A DNA stretch of 64,000 nt, taken from assembly GCF_001724605.1 (NCBI RefSeq), contig NZ_MEEX01000017.1:20214-84213 (forward strand). The letters run 5' to 3'. A program made the translations under genes and the position numbers. Shown here piece after piece: positions 9,801 through 21,499 of this stretch (the first letter of the stretch is position 1; every line of letters begins with the position of its first letter). This stretch comes from Phenylobacterium sp. SCN 70-31. GTDB lineage: Bacteria > Pseudomonadota > Alphaproteobacteria > Caulobacterales > Caulobacteraceae. The notes below the pieces were generated by a model. It was not told the DNA's origin, made no database searches, and saw nothing but the letters and a program-made list of their open reading frames with translations.

Positions 9801-10928
9801 ATGCGTCCGGCCCGCTTCCCGCTTCTCCGCCTCGTCTCCGCCCTGGTCCTCGCCGCCGGCGTCGCCGCGAGCGGCCCGGCCTGCGCGAAATCGCGGATCA
9901 AGGACATCGTCGAATTCGAAGGCGTCCGCGAGAACCAGCTCGTCGGGTACGGCATCGTGGTGGGCCTGAACGGCACCGGCGACGCCCTGCGGAACGCGCC
10001 GTTCACACGCCAGAGCCTGGAGGCCATGCTGGAGCGGCTGGGGGTCAATGTCCGCGACGCCAACCTCAACACCAAGAACGTGGCGGCGGTGATGGTGACG
10101 GCGAAGCTGCCGCCCTTCGCCGCGCCGGGCTCGCAGATCGACGCCACCGTCTCGGCGATGGGCGACGCCAAGAGTCTTCTGGGCGGCACGCTGCTGGTGA
10201 CGCCGTTGCTGGGCGCCGACGGCCAGGCTTACGCCGTCGGACAGGGAACCATCCAGACAGGTTCGGTGAGCGCCGGGGGCGCCTCGGGTTCGGCGGTGCT
10301 GAAGGGCGTGCCCACGGCGGGTCGCATCGCCGGCGGGGCCACGGTGGAGCGCGAGGTGGGCTTCCAGCTCGCCAACATGGGCCAGATGCGCCTGACGCTG
10401 CGCAATCCCGACTTCACCACCGCCCGTCGCATCGCCGACGCGGTGAACACGCTGCACCCGGGGACGGCCGTGGCGGAAAACCCCACCATCATCGCCCTGC
10501 GCCCGCCCGCGGGCCGCGACATGGTCAGTTTCATGGCGCAGATCGAGAACCTCACCGTCGAACCGGACAACGGCGCCAAGGTGGTGATCGACGAAGTCGC
10601 CGGCGTGATCGTGATGGGCGAGGCGGTGCGCGTCTCCACCGTCGCCATCCAGCAGGGAAACCTGACCATCACCGTGCGCGAACAGCCGGCGGTCAGCCAG
10701 CCCGGAGCCTTCGCCCCGCGCGGAGCCGAGACCGTGGTCATCCCTCAGTCCGACGTCTCGGTGGACGAAGAGAAGGGCAAGCAGTTCCTGACGGTCCGTT
10801 CGGGCGCCTCGCTCTCGACCCTGGTGGCCGGCCTGAACGCCCTGGGCGTCACGCCCCGCGACATGATCTCGATCCTCCAGACCATCCGGGCGGCCGGCGC
10901 GCTTCAGGCCGAAATCGAGGTGATGTGA
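9801..10928 (+). CDS. flgI: Flagellar P-ring protein FlgI
   Basis: P-ring protein of 375 residues, exported to the periplasm where it surrounds the flagellar rod in the peptidoglycan. A signal peptide (about 1-27) is followed by the family's N-terminal signature [20 protein letters not shown] and GLNGTGD, and the C-terminal stretch [20 protein letters not shown]. The ATG at 9801 has a GAAGG ribosome site; longer frames run into the promoter. The gene starts the flgI / rod-binding protein / flbY operon, with stop and start codons overlapping at 10928. Confidence 0.95.
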   Translation: MRPARFPLLRLVSALVLAAGVAASGPACAKSRIKDIVEFEGVRENQLVGYGIVVGLNGTGDALRNAPFTRQSLEAMLERLGVNVRDANLNTKNVAAVMVTAKLPPFAAPGSQIDATVSAMGDAKSLLGGTLLVTPLLGADGQAYAVGQGTIQTGSVSAGGASGSAVLKGVPTAGRIAGGATVEREVGFQLANMGQMRLTLRNPDFTTARRIADAVNTLHPGTAVAENPTIIALRPPAGRDMVSFMAQIENLTVEPDNGAKVVIDEVAGVIVMGEAVRVSTVAIQQGNLTITVREQPAVSQPGAFAPRGAETVVIPQSDVSVDEEKGKQFLTVRSGASLSTLVAGLNALGVTPRDMISILQTIRAAGALQAEIEVM

Positions 10929-11242
10929 TGACGTCTCCGCTCTCCCCGGCCCTCCTGTCCCCCACCCTGCTGTCGCCGACCTCGACCGCCACCGCCCAGG
11001 ACATGGCCCGCAGCAAGGCCAGGGACGCCGCGCAGAAGTTCGAGACCCAGTTCCTGTCGGTCATGTTCCAGCAGATGTTCGCCGGTCTGGAGACGGATGG
11101 CCCCTTCGGCGGCGGCGCAGGCGAGGAGATGTTCCGCTCGCTGATGACCGACGCCATGGCGCAGCACACGGTGAAGGCCGGCGGCGTCGGCATCGCCGAC
11201 ACGATCCAGCGCGAGCTTCTCAAACTTCAGGAGTCGAACTGA
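10928..11242 (+). CDS. flgJ: Rod-binding protein (FlgJ N-terminal domain only)
   Basis: A 104-residue protein consisting only of the rod-binding domain found at the N-terminus of Flg[19 protein letters not shown] (near 38-55) and [18 protein letters not shown]. The muramidase domain of enterobacterial FlgJ is absent, as is usual in alphaproteobacteria, where the gene is also called cheL or cagA. It probably helps rod assembly in the periplasm. ATG overlaps the flgI stop codon and the stop overlaps the next start, so translation is coupled. Confidence 0.85.
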   Translation: MTSPLSPALLSPTLLSPTSTATAQDMARSKARDAAQKFETQFLSVMFQQMFAGLETDGPFGGGAGEEMFRSLMTDAMAQHTVKAGGVGIADTIQRELLKLQESN

Positions 11243-11685
11243 TGGCCATCGCCGCCACCGACGCGACCGACCGTGTCGACCAGCTCATCATCCTGACCGA
11301 ACGGCTGACCGAGATCATCGCCGCCCAGGCCCAGGCCTTCGAATCGCGCCGACCCCAGGACGCGGCGAAGATGCAGGAAGAAGCCTCGCGGCTGGCCAAC
11401 CTGTACCGGCACGAGAGCGCCCGCGTGCGCGCCGACCCGCGCCTGGTGGAAGGCGCGCCGGCCAAGGACCGCCAGCGGCTGATCCAGGCGACCGAGGCGT
11501 TCGACGCGGTGCTGGCCCGCCAGGGCCGCGCCATCGAAGCCGCCCGCACCGTGACCGAGGGGCTGGTGAAGTGCATCGCCGAGGAAGTCGCGGCCCAGCG
11601 CAGCCAGGCCAGCGTCTACGGCGCCACCGGAACCCAGAACGCCGCGCCGCTGGCGACGGCGATCACCCTGAATCGGCGGGCCTGA
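11242..11685 (+). CDS. flbY: Flagellar protein FlbY (FlgN-like)
   Basis: A 147-residue mostly helical protein. The N-terminal helix DRVDQLIILTERLTEIIAAQ and the pattern of heptads resemble FlgN-type flagellar chaperones, and the position after flgI and the rod-binding gene matches flbY of Caulobacter. A role in flagellar export or assembly is inferred from position. The start codon overlaps the previous stop. The symbol rests on synteny more than on a motif. Confidence 0.65.
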   Translation: MAIAATDATDRVDQLIILTERLTEIIAAQAQAFESRRPQDAAKMQEEASRLANLYRHESARVRADPRLVEGAPAKDRQRLIQATEAFDAVLARQGRAIEAARTVTEGLVKCIAEEVAAQRSQASVYGATGTQNAAPLATAITLNRRA

Positions 11686-11778
11686 CGCGGCGTTCGATCG
11701 GGCGACCACCTTCAAACACTTGTTTGACGGCGTGCAGGCGGCTTATACTCGGTCCGCCGTCGGATGGACCGGCGGCCT

Positions 11779-11940
11779 ACGTTCTCAGGGCGGGGTGAAA
11801 CTCCCCACCGGCGGTAATGCCCTCCCCTCGCGAGAGAGAGGGACGAGCCCGCGGGCGCCCTCCCGAGCTTCGGCGACGGAGGGGACGAGCAGAGCCGGTG
11901 CGATCCCGGAGCCGACGGTCATAGTCCGGTTATGAGAACG
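11779..11940 (+). ncRNA. FMN riboswitch (RFN element)
   Basis: All conserved blocks of the RFN element are present in order: closing arm CGTTCTCA, AGGGCGGGGTGAAACTCCCC then ACCGGCGGTAAT, GAGCCCGCGGGCGCC (about 11845-11859), AGAGCCGGTGCGATCCCGG, GCCGACGGTCATAGTCCGG and the closing arm TGAGAACG. It precedes ribH by about 90 bases. FMN binding normally represses riboflavin genes. Confidence 0.95.
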
Positions 11941-11988
11941 GTCATGTCGCGCATGAGGGACACTGTCCGTCGCGCGCCCGTGGCCTGC

Positions 11989-12021
11989 CCCTGAGTCGTG
12001 GTCCTTTGAACCCGGTCAGGG
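11989..12021 (+). promoter_or_regulatory. Possible ribosome-site sequestering hairpin for ribH
   Basis: CCCTGA (11989-11994) can pair with TCAGGG (12016-12021). The second arm is part of the AGGGAG ribosome site 9 bases before the ribH ATG. No U-run terminator is seen after the aptamer, so control at translation start is the likelier mode (inference). Confidence 0.4.
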
Positions 12022-12029
12022 AGAAGACC

Positions 12030-12560
12030 ATGACCCAAACTGCGACCTCCAAGCTTGAGACCCCCAAGCTCGAGACCCTCGAATTCCCCACCGCCAACGG
12101 CGCCTTCCGCGCCGGCCGCATCGCCTTCGTGCATGCGCTCTGGCACGCCGACATCGTCCGCGAGGCCTACCACGGCTTCGTGGAGGAGCTGGAGGCCCTG
12201 GGGCTGCCGGCCTCGGCCGTCGAGAAGTTCGAGACGCCAGGCTCGTTCGAGATCCCCCTGCATGCCCAGACCCTGGCGCGGACCGGCCGCTACGCCGCCA
12301 TCGTGGCCGCGGGCTTCGTGGTGGACGGCGGCATCTACCGGCACGACTTCGTCGCCCAGACGGTGATCCAGGGACTGATGCAGGTGCAGCTCGCCACCGA
12401 GACGCCGGTGTTCTCGGTGGTTCTGACGCCGCATCATTTTCACGAGCACGAGGAGCACCAGACGTTCTTCCGCACCCACTTCCGGGTGAAGGGCGCCGAG
12501 GCGGCGCGGGCCTGCAAGGGCACGCTGGAGAGTCTGGCCAAGTTGGCCGGCGCCGCATGA
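12030..12560 (+). CDS. ribH: 6,7-dimethyl-8-ribityllumazine synthase, type II
   Basis: Lumazine synthase of 176 residues, the penultimate step of riboflavin synthesis, joining an aminouracil and 3,4-dihydroxybutanone phosphate. Motifs: VHALWHADIVREAYHGF, FETPGSFEIPL, AAGFVVDGGIYRHDFVAQ with the catalytic histidine, and VLTPHHFHEHEEH. The last resembles the RibH2 type of Brucella and Mesorhizobium, which is the isoform placed under an RFN element there. The ATG follows an AGGGAG ribosome site. No other riboflavin gene is near. The stop overlaps the next start (ATGA). Confidence 0.93.
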   Translation: MTQTATSKLETPKLETLEFPTANGAFRAGRIAFVHALWHADIVREAYHGFVEELEALGLPASAVEKFETPGSFEIPLHAQTLARTGRYAAIVAAGFVVDGGIYRHDFVAQTVIQGLMQVQLATETPVFSVVLTPHHFHEHEEHQTFFRTHFRVKGAEAARACKGTLESLAKLAGAA

Positions 12561-12985
12561 GCGACGCCGCCAACGTCCCCGCGGGTTTCGAGCGCCACGA
12601 CCGGCGCAGTCCCGTGACCGAGCCCTGGGAGCCACTGTGGCGGCGGCTCCAGGACGACGTGATGGTGCTGGGCGTCAGGGCCGCGCAGGCGCACTGCAAC
12701 AGCCGCGGCTTCGTCCACGGCGGCGTCATCTCGGCGCTCTCGGACATCGCCATGGGAATGAACGGCTCCCGGCGCCTCGGTGGAGTGTCGATGCTGGTCA
12801 CCGTGAATCTGTCCGTGGACTTCCTCCACAGCGCCCAGATCGGGCAGTGGCTGGAGTTCGAGACCGTGTTCGTGAAGACAGGCGGGACGCTGTGCTTCAC
12901 CCAGGCCTTCATGAACGCCGACGGCCACCCCTGTGCGCGGGCCAACGCCGTCTTCCGCGTCGGGCGCAAGGCCGTCGCGGCCTGA
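12557..12985 (+). CDS. PaaI-family hotdog thioesterase
   Basis: A 142-residue hotdog-fold acyl-CoA thioesterase. The family pattern HCNSRGFVHGGVISALSDIAMG (split: HCNSRG near 48, HGG at about 56-58, catalytic aspartate near 65) and the strand VTVNLSVDFLHSA are clear. It overlaps ribH by four bases (ATGA) and so is probably under the same FMN riboswitch transcript. No functional link to riboflavin is known to me. Substrate unknown. Confidence 0.8.
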   Translation: MSDAANVPAGFERHDRRSPVTEPWEPLWRRLQDDVMVLGVRAAQAHCNSRGFVHGGVISALSDIAMGMNGSRRLGGVSMLVTVNLSVDFLHSAQIGQWLEFETVFVKTGGTLCFTQAFMNADGHPCARANAVFRVGRKAVAA

Positions 12986-12990
12986 CCTGA

Positions 12991-13026
12991 GGGAGATCGC
13001 CCGGCTTCACGCCAGGGCGATCTCCC
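12991..13026. terminator. 12-bp perfect inverted repeat between convergent genes
   Basis: GGGAGATCGCCC (12991-13002) pairs perfectly with GGGCGATCTCCC (13015-13026), loop 12 bases. It begins 6 bases after the thioesterase stop and its right arm overlaps the last codons of the convergent ABC-F gene. A bidirectional hairpin terminator is likely, though no U-run follows. Confidence 0.45.
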
Positions 13027-14597
13027 GCTCCACGCCGATGGCGGCCAGGAAGTCCCGGTCGTGGCTGACGACCAGGAGCGCGCCGTCGTAGCCGCGCAAC
13101 GCCGCCTCGACCGCGCCGATGGAGTCCAGGTCCAGGTGGTTTGTCGGCTCGTCCAGGATCAGGAGCTGGGGCGGCGTCGCACCCGTCAGCACGCAGGCGA
13201 GCGCCGCGCGCAGGCGCTCGCCGCCGCTCAGCGCGGCGACGGGCTTCTCGGCGGCCGTGTTCCGGAACAGGAAGCGGGCCAGCGCGGGCGGCGTTTTCCC
13301 CCAATGTGGGATTCAACCGGCGGAACGCCGCGACCAGACTGACGTCGTCGCCCAGTAGCGCCGTCTGCTGATCCAGGAACGCGGTGCGCACGCCACGGCG
13401 GACCTGCCCGGCGGTGGGCTCGAGGTCACCCGCAGCCAGTCGCAGCGCCGTGGTCTTGCCGGCGCCGTTCGGCCCCACGATCGCCACCCGCTCGGGCCCG
13501 TCCAGGCGGAAGGTCAGGCCCGAAGGCCGGGGCGCGGCGCCGGGCCAGGCGAAGCCGGCCGCCTCGAACCTCAGGAGAGACCGCCCCGCGGGCAGCCCCG
13601 ACGGCGGCAGCTCGAAGGCCAGCGTGCGCCCGCGTTCGACACGGGCCTCGGCCGCAGCGAGGCTTTCCGACGCGGCGGCCATCAGCTTCTCCGCCAGGCG
13701 ACGTTCGCGGCCGCCGCTGGCCTCCGCGCGCTCGGCGCGGGCGTCGAGCAGCAGCTTGGGCGCATCGTTCTTGGCGCGGGCGCGTCGCCCGGCCGCGTCG
13801 CGCCGCGCCTTTCGCTCCGCCGCCTGCTGGACCTCGCGCGCCACCCGGGCGGCGGCCTTGCCGGCCTCGGCCACCTCCCGGGCGGCGGCAGCCTCCATCT
13901 CGGCCTTGCGTGCGGCGTAGGGGTCGTAGCCGCCGCCGTAGACCTGGGCGCCCAGGGGAGACAGCTCCACGATCCGGTCCAGGCCGCGCAGCAGGGCGCG
14001 GTCGTGGCTGACGACGATCGCCCCACCCTTCCACCTCGCAAGCGCCTGGGCGACGAGGCCGCGCGCCTCAGCGTCGAGATTGTTGGTGGGCTCGTCCAGC
14101 ACCAGCAGGTCGGGTTGGGCGGCCATCAGGCCGGCCAGGGCCGCGCGCGTCACCTGACCGCCGCTCAGCGTGGCGGCGGGGCGGTCGAGGGCGAGGCCGG
14201 GCAGCCCCACGTCGGCGAGGGCCGCGTCGAGACGGGCCTCGAGGCTCCAGTCGGCCTGAGCGAGATCGGCTTCGGTTCCCTCCCCGGCCTCGATCCGGCG
14301 CAGGCGCGCGAGGTCGGCTTCGATCCCGAGCAGGGCGGCCACGGTCGCGCCGGGCGGCGGCCGGAGCGCCTGGCGCAACACGCCCAGCCGCCCGCGCACG
14401 CTCACCGCGCCGGCGGCAGGCGACAGTTCGCCCAGGATCAGGCGCAGCAGCGTGGACTTTCCCACGCCGTTCCGCCCGACGAGGCCGGTGCGCTCCCGCC
14501 CGAAGGCCAGGGTCAGGTTGTCGAAGAGAACACGGCCGTCAGGCGTGGCGTAGCTGAGACCGTCGAGCGTGACGAAGGCGGAGACAGGAGCGGACAT
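13007..14597 (-). pseudogene. ABC-F family ATPase, frameshifted
   Basis: Duplicated-ATPase, soluble ABC-F protein (Uup/EttA/YheS group), a ribosome-associated translation factor class. The first ATPase domain is intact: GRNGVGKST, LSGGQVTRAALAGL and LLVLDEPTNNLD. A charged linker with many Ala/Arg/Lys follows. The second has Walker A GPNGAGKTT in the same frame, but after RRLNPTLGENAAR the frame is lost; LLILDEPTNHLDLDS and VVSHDRDF continue one frame over to a stop at 13007. The span is 1591 bases, two short of a whole number of codons, and the break falls in a GCGCG run at 13283-13287. Restoring two bases gives a normal 530-residue protein. Sequencing error and true mutation cannot be told apart. 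Confidence 0.85.
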
Positions 14598-14735
14598 GGG
14601 AGCAGGACATCGCGGCGTGGACGTTCGGGGTGGTCGGATTGTCCAGCGCGCGCCGCATCGGCCTGCTCCTCGTTCGCGGGCGGTATCTAGGAGCATCGGC
14701 GCCCGCCCGCAAGCGGACGCCGACGACGCCTCACG

Positions 14736-14777
14736 CCCCATGTCTCAGGCCCCATGTCTCAGGCCCCATGTCTCAGG
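14736..14777. repeat. Three tandem copies of a 14-base unit
   Basis: CCCCATGTCTCAGG occurs three times without gaps (14736, 14750, 14764). The third copy covers the stop codon of the SDR gene on the minus strand. It is a short tandem repeat that could vary between strains. Confidence 0.85.
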
Positions 14778-15741
14778 CCTCGGGGAAGGTCTCGCCGACC
14801 ATCGCCTCGCTCAACGCCCAGAGCGCCCGTGCGCGATCGGGGTCCAGCGCATAGGGGCGCACGCCGCCCCGGAGTCCCTCGCCCTCCACGATCCCGGCGA
14901 CGTGGCAGTCCTCGCAATAGCGGCCCCCGACCTCGTCCGCGGGCGCCACGACCCCGGCCCAGACGCTGGTGGCCGCCCCCTGCGGGATCGTCTTCCAGGA
15001 AAACGCCTCCCCGCCGGCGTTCCGCATGTTGGCCACCAGGGCGTCCATCGTCTCCTGGGTCATGTGACGACCGAGTTCGGTCTGGATGCCGCCGGGATGC
15101 ACCGCCGTAGCCCGCACGCCGCGGTGGCGGTGACGCCGGTCGAACTCCACCGCGAAGTGGATGTTCGCCGTCTTCGACCGCCCGTAGGCCACGAACTCGG
15201 CATACGGCGTGCGATCGAAGTTCGGGTCCTCCAGATCCACGTCCGAGAAGCGGTGCCCTGCGGACGACAGGTTCACCAGGCGCGCGCCCGGCCCCATCAG
15301 CCCGGCGATGCGGTTCACCAAAACGAAGTGGCCCAGGTGGTTGGTCCCGAACTGGGTCTCGAACCCGTCGGACGTCTTGCCGAACGGCGTCGCCATCACG
15401 CCGGCGTTGGCGATCACCAGATCGAAGGTCTCGCCGCGGGCGACCAGGGCGTCGGCGCAGGCGCGGACGCTGGCCAGCGACGCGAGGTCCAGTTCCACCA
15501 GATCCAGTCGCCCGCCATTGGCCGCGCCGGAGCGTACGATTTCCGTGGCCTTGCGGGCCTTGTCCAGGTCGCGCGCGGCGCCGACCACGTGCGCGCCGCG
15601 GGCCGCCAGCACGCGGGCGGTTTCCACGCCCAGGCCCGCCGAGACGCCGGTCACGAGAATTCTCCGACCGGAGAGATCGACGCCGTCCAGGACGTCGTCG
15701 GTTGTGGACTGGGCGCCGATGGCCTGGGTTGCGCTGGTCAT
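14773..15741 (-). CDS. Short-chain dehydrogenase/reductase
   Basis: Classical SDR-fold oxidoreductase of 322 residues. The cofactor motif is TGVSAGLGVETARVLA (near 31-45), followed by AARD, the NAGVMA motif, a serine in VNLSSAGH and the catalytic YGRSK (Tyr and Lys three apart). The layout resembles retinol-dehydrogenase/WW-oxidoreductase-like SDRs, probably NADP-dependent. Substrate unknown. It diverges from an AraC-type regulator across a 160-base spacer, so that regulator is the likeliest controller. Confidence 0.88.
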   Translation of the reverse strand: MTSATQAIGAQSTTDDVLDGVDLSGRRILVTGVSAGLGVETARVLAARGAHVVGAARDLDKARKATEIVRSGAANGGRLDLVELDLASLASVRACADALVARGETFDLVIANAGVMATPFGKTSDGFETQFGTNHLGHFVLVNRIAGLMGPGARLVNLSSAGHRFSDVDLEDPNFDRTPYAEFVAYGRSKTANIHFAVEFDRRHRHRGVRATAVHPGGIQTELGRHMTQETMDALVANMRNAGGEAFSWKTIPQGAATSVWAGVVAPADEVGGRYCEDCHVAGIVEGEGLRGGVRPYALDPDRARALWALSEAMVGETFPEA

Positions 15742-15901
15742 GGTTGGTCGTCCTTCCGGAGTTTCGCTTGACCTTCATCTGGGGCCGCCCGGGAGGCGCC
15801 GTGCGCCTGTTCGTCGCGAAGTCTTGCCCGATCCTCTCAACCCGGCCAGTGGCGGGCGAGCGCCCCTTGCCGCCGCGCTGCCGCGATCCGATCATCTCCC
15901 C

Positions 15902-16804
15902 ATGCAGGATATTCTGTCCGAGATGGGCGATATCGCCGCGCGGCACACGTTCGGCGCCCGCAGCCAGACGCCGGCGCCGCGCGTGTCGCTGTTCCAGAGC
16001 TTCGCCCGCACGACGCTTCAGCCGGTGCTGTACGAGCCGATGCTGTGCGTGGTGATCCAGGGCGCCAAGGCGGTGACCATCGGCGACCGTCGTCTCCGCT
16101 ACGATCCGGCCAGCTACGCCATCGGCTCGGTGGAGATGCCCGTCACCAGCGGCGTGATCGAGGCCAGCGCCCAGCGGCCATACCGGGCGGTGTCGCTCGG
16201 GCTGGACCGGGGAATCCTGGCCGGGCTGCTGCCCCAGGTGGACGGCGGCGCGATGGAGCCCACCCCCTTCGGCTTCGACGTCTGTCCGATGACGCCGGAC
16301 CTCGCCGACGCCTGGCTGCGGCTTCTTCGGTTGCTGGACCGGCCGTCCGACATCCCCGTGCTGGCCCCCATGCTGGAGCGCGAGATCCTGTATCGCCTGC
16401 TCCAGGGCCCGCAGGCGCGCATGCTGCGCCAGATCGCGGCCGCCGACAGCCGCCTGTCGCAGGTGCGCCGGGCCATCGCCTGGATCCGGGAGCACTACAG
16501 CAAGCCCTTGCGGGTGGAGCATCTCGCCGGACGGGCGGGCATGAGCGTGGCCACCTTCCACCGGCACTTCAAGGCCGCGACGGCGATGAGCCCGCTCCAG
16601 TTCCAGAAGACGCTCCGCCTTCAACACGCGCGAAGCCTGCTGATCGCCGAACCCGACGCGGCCCGCGCAGGCTACGCGGTGGGCTACGAGAGCGCGTCGC
16701 AGTTCAGTCGCGAGTATGCGCGGCTGTTCGGCTCGCCGCCGGCGCGGGACGCCCAGCGCCTGCGCCGCGACGCGGCCATGCTGGAGGGCGTGATCGCCCC
16801 GTGA
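15902..16804 (+). CDS. AraC-family transcriptional regulator
   Basis: A 300-residue regulator. The N-terminal AraC_N-type sensor domain includes LYEPMLCVVIQGAKAVTIG and YAIGSVEMPVTSGV. The C-terminal double helix-turn-helix occupies about 195-295: IREHYSKPLRVEHLAGRAGM, MSVATFHRHFKAAT and a degenerate second helix AGYAVGYESASQFSREYARLFG. The ATG at 15902 starts the conserved domain; the longer frame upstream only shadows the SDR gene. Divergent placement next to the SDR is a common arrangement in which the regulator controls its neighbour. Confidence 0.88.
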   Translation: MQDILSEMGDIAARHTFGARSQTPAPRVSLFQSFARTTLQPVLYEPMLCVVIQGAKAVTIGDRRLRYDPASYAIGSVEMPVTSGVIEASAQRPYRAVSLGLDRGILAGLLPQVDGGAMEPTPFGFDVCPMTPDLADAWLRLLRLLDRPSDIPVLAPMLEREILYRLLQGPQARMLRQIAAADSRLSQVRRAIAWIREHYSKPLRVEHLAGRAGMSVATFHRHFKAATAMSPLQFQKTLRLQHARSLLIAEPDAARAGYAVGYESASQFSREYARLFGSPPARDAQRLRRDAAMLEGVIAP

Positions 16805-16890
16805 AGACAGGAGACTGACGTTCTCGTGAGTCTGGAAACCAAAGGGTTCTGAAGGGGTTATGACGGTCGGTTCCATAAGGGAGATCGACC

Positions 16891-17214
16891 TTGTCCCACC
16901 GTCTTCCGGTTCTTCTGGCCGCCGCGGCCCTGGCCGCAGCTCCGCTGGCCGCCCACGCCCAGCCCGCCGCGCCGGCGACGGCGGCGTCCGGCGCTTCGAA
17001 GATGGCGGCGAGGGCTGAGGCGAAGCCGGCGCAGCGCACGCCGAAGCTGCGGGCCGTCCCCCGCATTCTTCCGGCGCCCTCGGTCTCGGAACGACTGGCG
17101 GCCCCGTCCCGCGACGAGCTTCCCGACGTGGGCGTACGCGCCAGGGCCGAGTGGTTCGACGACCAGGGCCTGCGCGTCGACGGCACGAAGATCGCCTATC
17201 GGCAAAGGTTCTGA
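16891..17214 (+). CDS. Small exported hypothetical protein
   Basis: I do not recognise this 107-residue protein. It has a clear signal peptide (MSHRLPVLLAAAALAAAPLA ending AHAQ, cleavage near 23), a low-complexity Ala/Pro/Lys middle and a more ordered end (PDVGVRARAEWFDDQGLRVD). The start codon is TTG, backed by a strong AAGGGAG ribosome site 8 bases upstream; there is no in-frame ATG near. It sits alone between the AraC regulator and uvrA. Likely periplasmic. Confidence 0.6.
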   Translation: MSHRLPVLLAAAALAAAPLAAHAQPAAPATAASGASKMAARAEAKPAQRTPKLRAVPRILPAPSVSERLAAPSRDELPDVGVRARAEWFDDQGLRVDGTKIAYRQRF

Positions 17215-17301
17215 TCCGCCCTCGCCACGGCTGCGCCACAGATCCGATCTGCTGACAGCGTGGTGTCAGCAGGCCCTTCGCGCCCGCGAGACGCCGGCTT
17301 T

Positions 17302-17316
17302 GTTCCCACTCCGTTC
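17302..17316 (+). promoter_or_regulatory. LexA (SOS) box of uvrA
   Basis: GTTCCCACTCCGTTC is an exact match to GTTC-N7-GTTC, the alphaproteobacterial LexA operator. It lies 85 bases before the uvrA start codon, a usual position for SOS control of excision repair. Confidence 0.8.
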
Positions 17317-17400
17317 CCGTGTTATCCGTGAGTCGCCTCACCTACATTGGGCGGTCCCGCGGGCGGTGGCCCGGCGGGCCGTCCCAGCTTACGGACTCCC

Positions 17401-20301
<2,901 letters not shown>

Positions 20302-20396
20302 GACCAGCTTCCTCCGGCGAAATGGGACAAGGCGGAAGCAACCTCTGCCTTGGATGAACCGTTATGGCGTCTGACAGCACTCCCGGAGGCGAGACC

Positions 20397-20777
20397 ATGG
20401 GCATCTTCAGCTCGATGATGGACAAGATCTTCAACCGCAAGAAGCCGGCGGCCCCGGCGGCCGCCCCAGCTTCAGCGCCCGCCGCCACGGCCGCTCCAGC
20501 GGCGGCCCCGCCTGCCGAGCCCGTGGACGTCGAGGCCGTCCTCGTGGAACTCGCCGCCTCCAAGGGCGGCGGCGGCAACTGGCGCACCTCGATCGTCGAC
20601 CTGCTGAAGCTCCTCGACCTCGATTCCAGTCTTGCGGCGCGCAAGGAACTGGCCGCGGATCTGGCGGTCGACGCCGGGCCGCACGGCAGCGCCGAACAGA
20701 ACATCGCCCTGATCAAGGCGGTCTGGGTGGCCCTGGAAAAGAACGGCGGCAAGGTTCCGGCGTCGCTCCGCGACTGA
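20397..20777 (+). CDS. DUF3597 family protein
   Basis: A 126-residue protein of the DUF3597 family. It starts MGIFSSMMDKIFNRK, passes through an Ala/Pro-rich linker (about 17-47) and ends in the conserved part with NWRTSIVDLLKLLDLDSSL and ARKELAADL. Function is unknown; the second half resembles small stress-associated cytoplasmic proteins by family name only. The ATG at 20397 has a GGAGG ribosome site; an upstream in-frame start adds 11 residues without family support. Confidence 0.8.
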   Translation: MGIFSSMMDKIFNRKKPAAPAAAPASAPAATAAPAAAPPAEPVDVEAVLVELAASKGGGGNWRTSIVDLLKLLDLDSSLAARKELAADLAVDAGPHGSAEQNIALIKAVWVALEKNGGKVPASLRD

Positions 20778-20883
20778 GCGCGGCAGGCGGTTGGACGGCG
20801 GCCTGGCCGTACCGACCGCCCCTGTTGCTCCCGGGCGCATTTGCACTACCGTCCTCCCAAACAAGACCGCCCGGGAGGTGAAT

Positions 20884-21495
20884 TTGATCCTGTATGGCGC
20901 GCCGATGCCGGCGCCGAATCCGCGCCGCGTGCGTATCTTCCTGGCCGAGAAGGGCGTCGAGCTGGCCGAGACGCCGGTCAGCCTCATGAAGCGCGAGCAC
21001 AAGAGCCCCGAACACCGGGCGCGCAACAGCCTGGGCCAGGTGCCGACCCTGGAACTGGACGACGGGACCTGTATCTCAGAGACCGTGGCCATCTGCCGGT
21101 ACTTCGAGGAGACGCATCCCAAGCCGCCCCTGTTCGGCACGACCGCCGTGGAGAAGGCCCAGGTGGACATGTGGATCCGCCGGGTGGAGTTCACCGTGAT
21201 GTCGCCGGTCGGGAACTTCTGGCGCCACGCCCACCCGCTCACCGCGTCGCTGCTGACCCAGTACAAGGACTTCGGGGAGTCCAATCGCGAGACCTACGCG
21301 GGCGCACAGCGCTGGCTGGACGGCGAGCTGAAGGACAGGCCGTTCGTGGCCGGCGACCGTTACAGCGTGGCCGACATCTGCCTGATCTCCACGGTGGACT
21401 TCGCCGACTGGATCGGCCTGCCGATCGCCGACGAGCATGCCAACCTGAAGGCCTGGCGCGAGCGCGTCTCGTCACGGCCCAGCGCCGCCGCGTAG
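20884..21495 (+). CDS. Glutathione S-transferase family protein
   Basis: A 203-residue GST with an N-terminal thioredoxin fold (ILYGAPMPAPNPRRVRIFLA, then QVPTLELDDGTCISETVAIC with the cis-proline and the ES/ET glutathione motif) and a helical C-terminal domain (FVAGDRYSVADICLISTVDF). The start codon is TTG at 20884, with GGGAGGTGA just upstream, one of the strongest ribosome sites in the window; the next ATG would delete the first strand. Converges with a membrane protein. Substrate unknown. Confidence 0.85.
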   Translation: MILYGAPMPAPNPRRVRIFLAEKGVELAETPVSLMKREHKSPEHRARNSLGQVPTLELDDGTCISETVAICRYFEETHPKPPLFGTTAVEKAQVDMWIRRVEFTVMSPVGNFWRHAHPLTASLLTQYKDFGESNRETYAGAQRWLDGELKDRPFVAGDRYSVADICLISTVDFADWIGLPIADEHANLKAWRERVSSRPSAAA

Positions 21496-21499
21496 GCGC

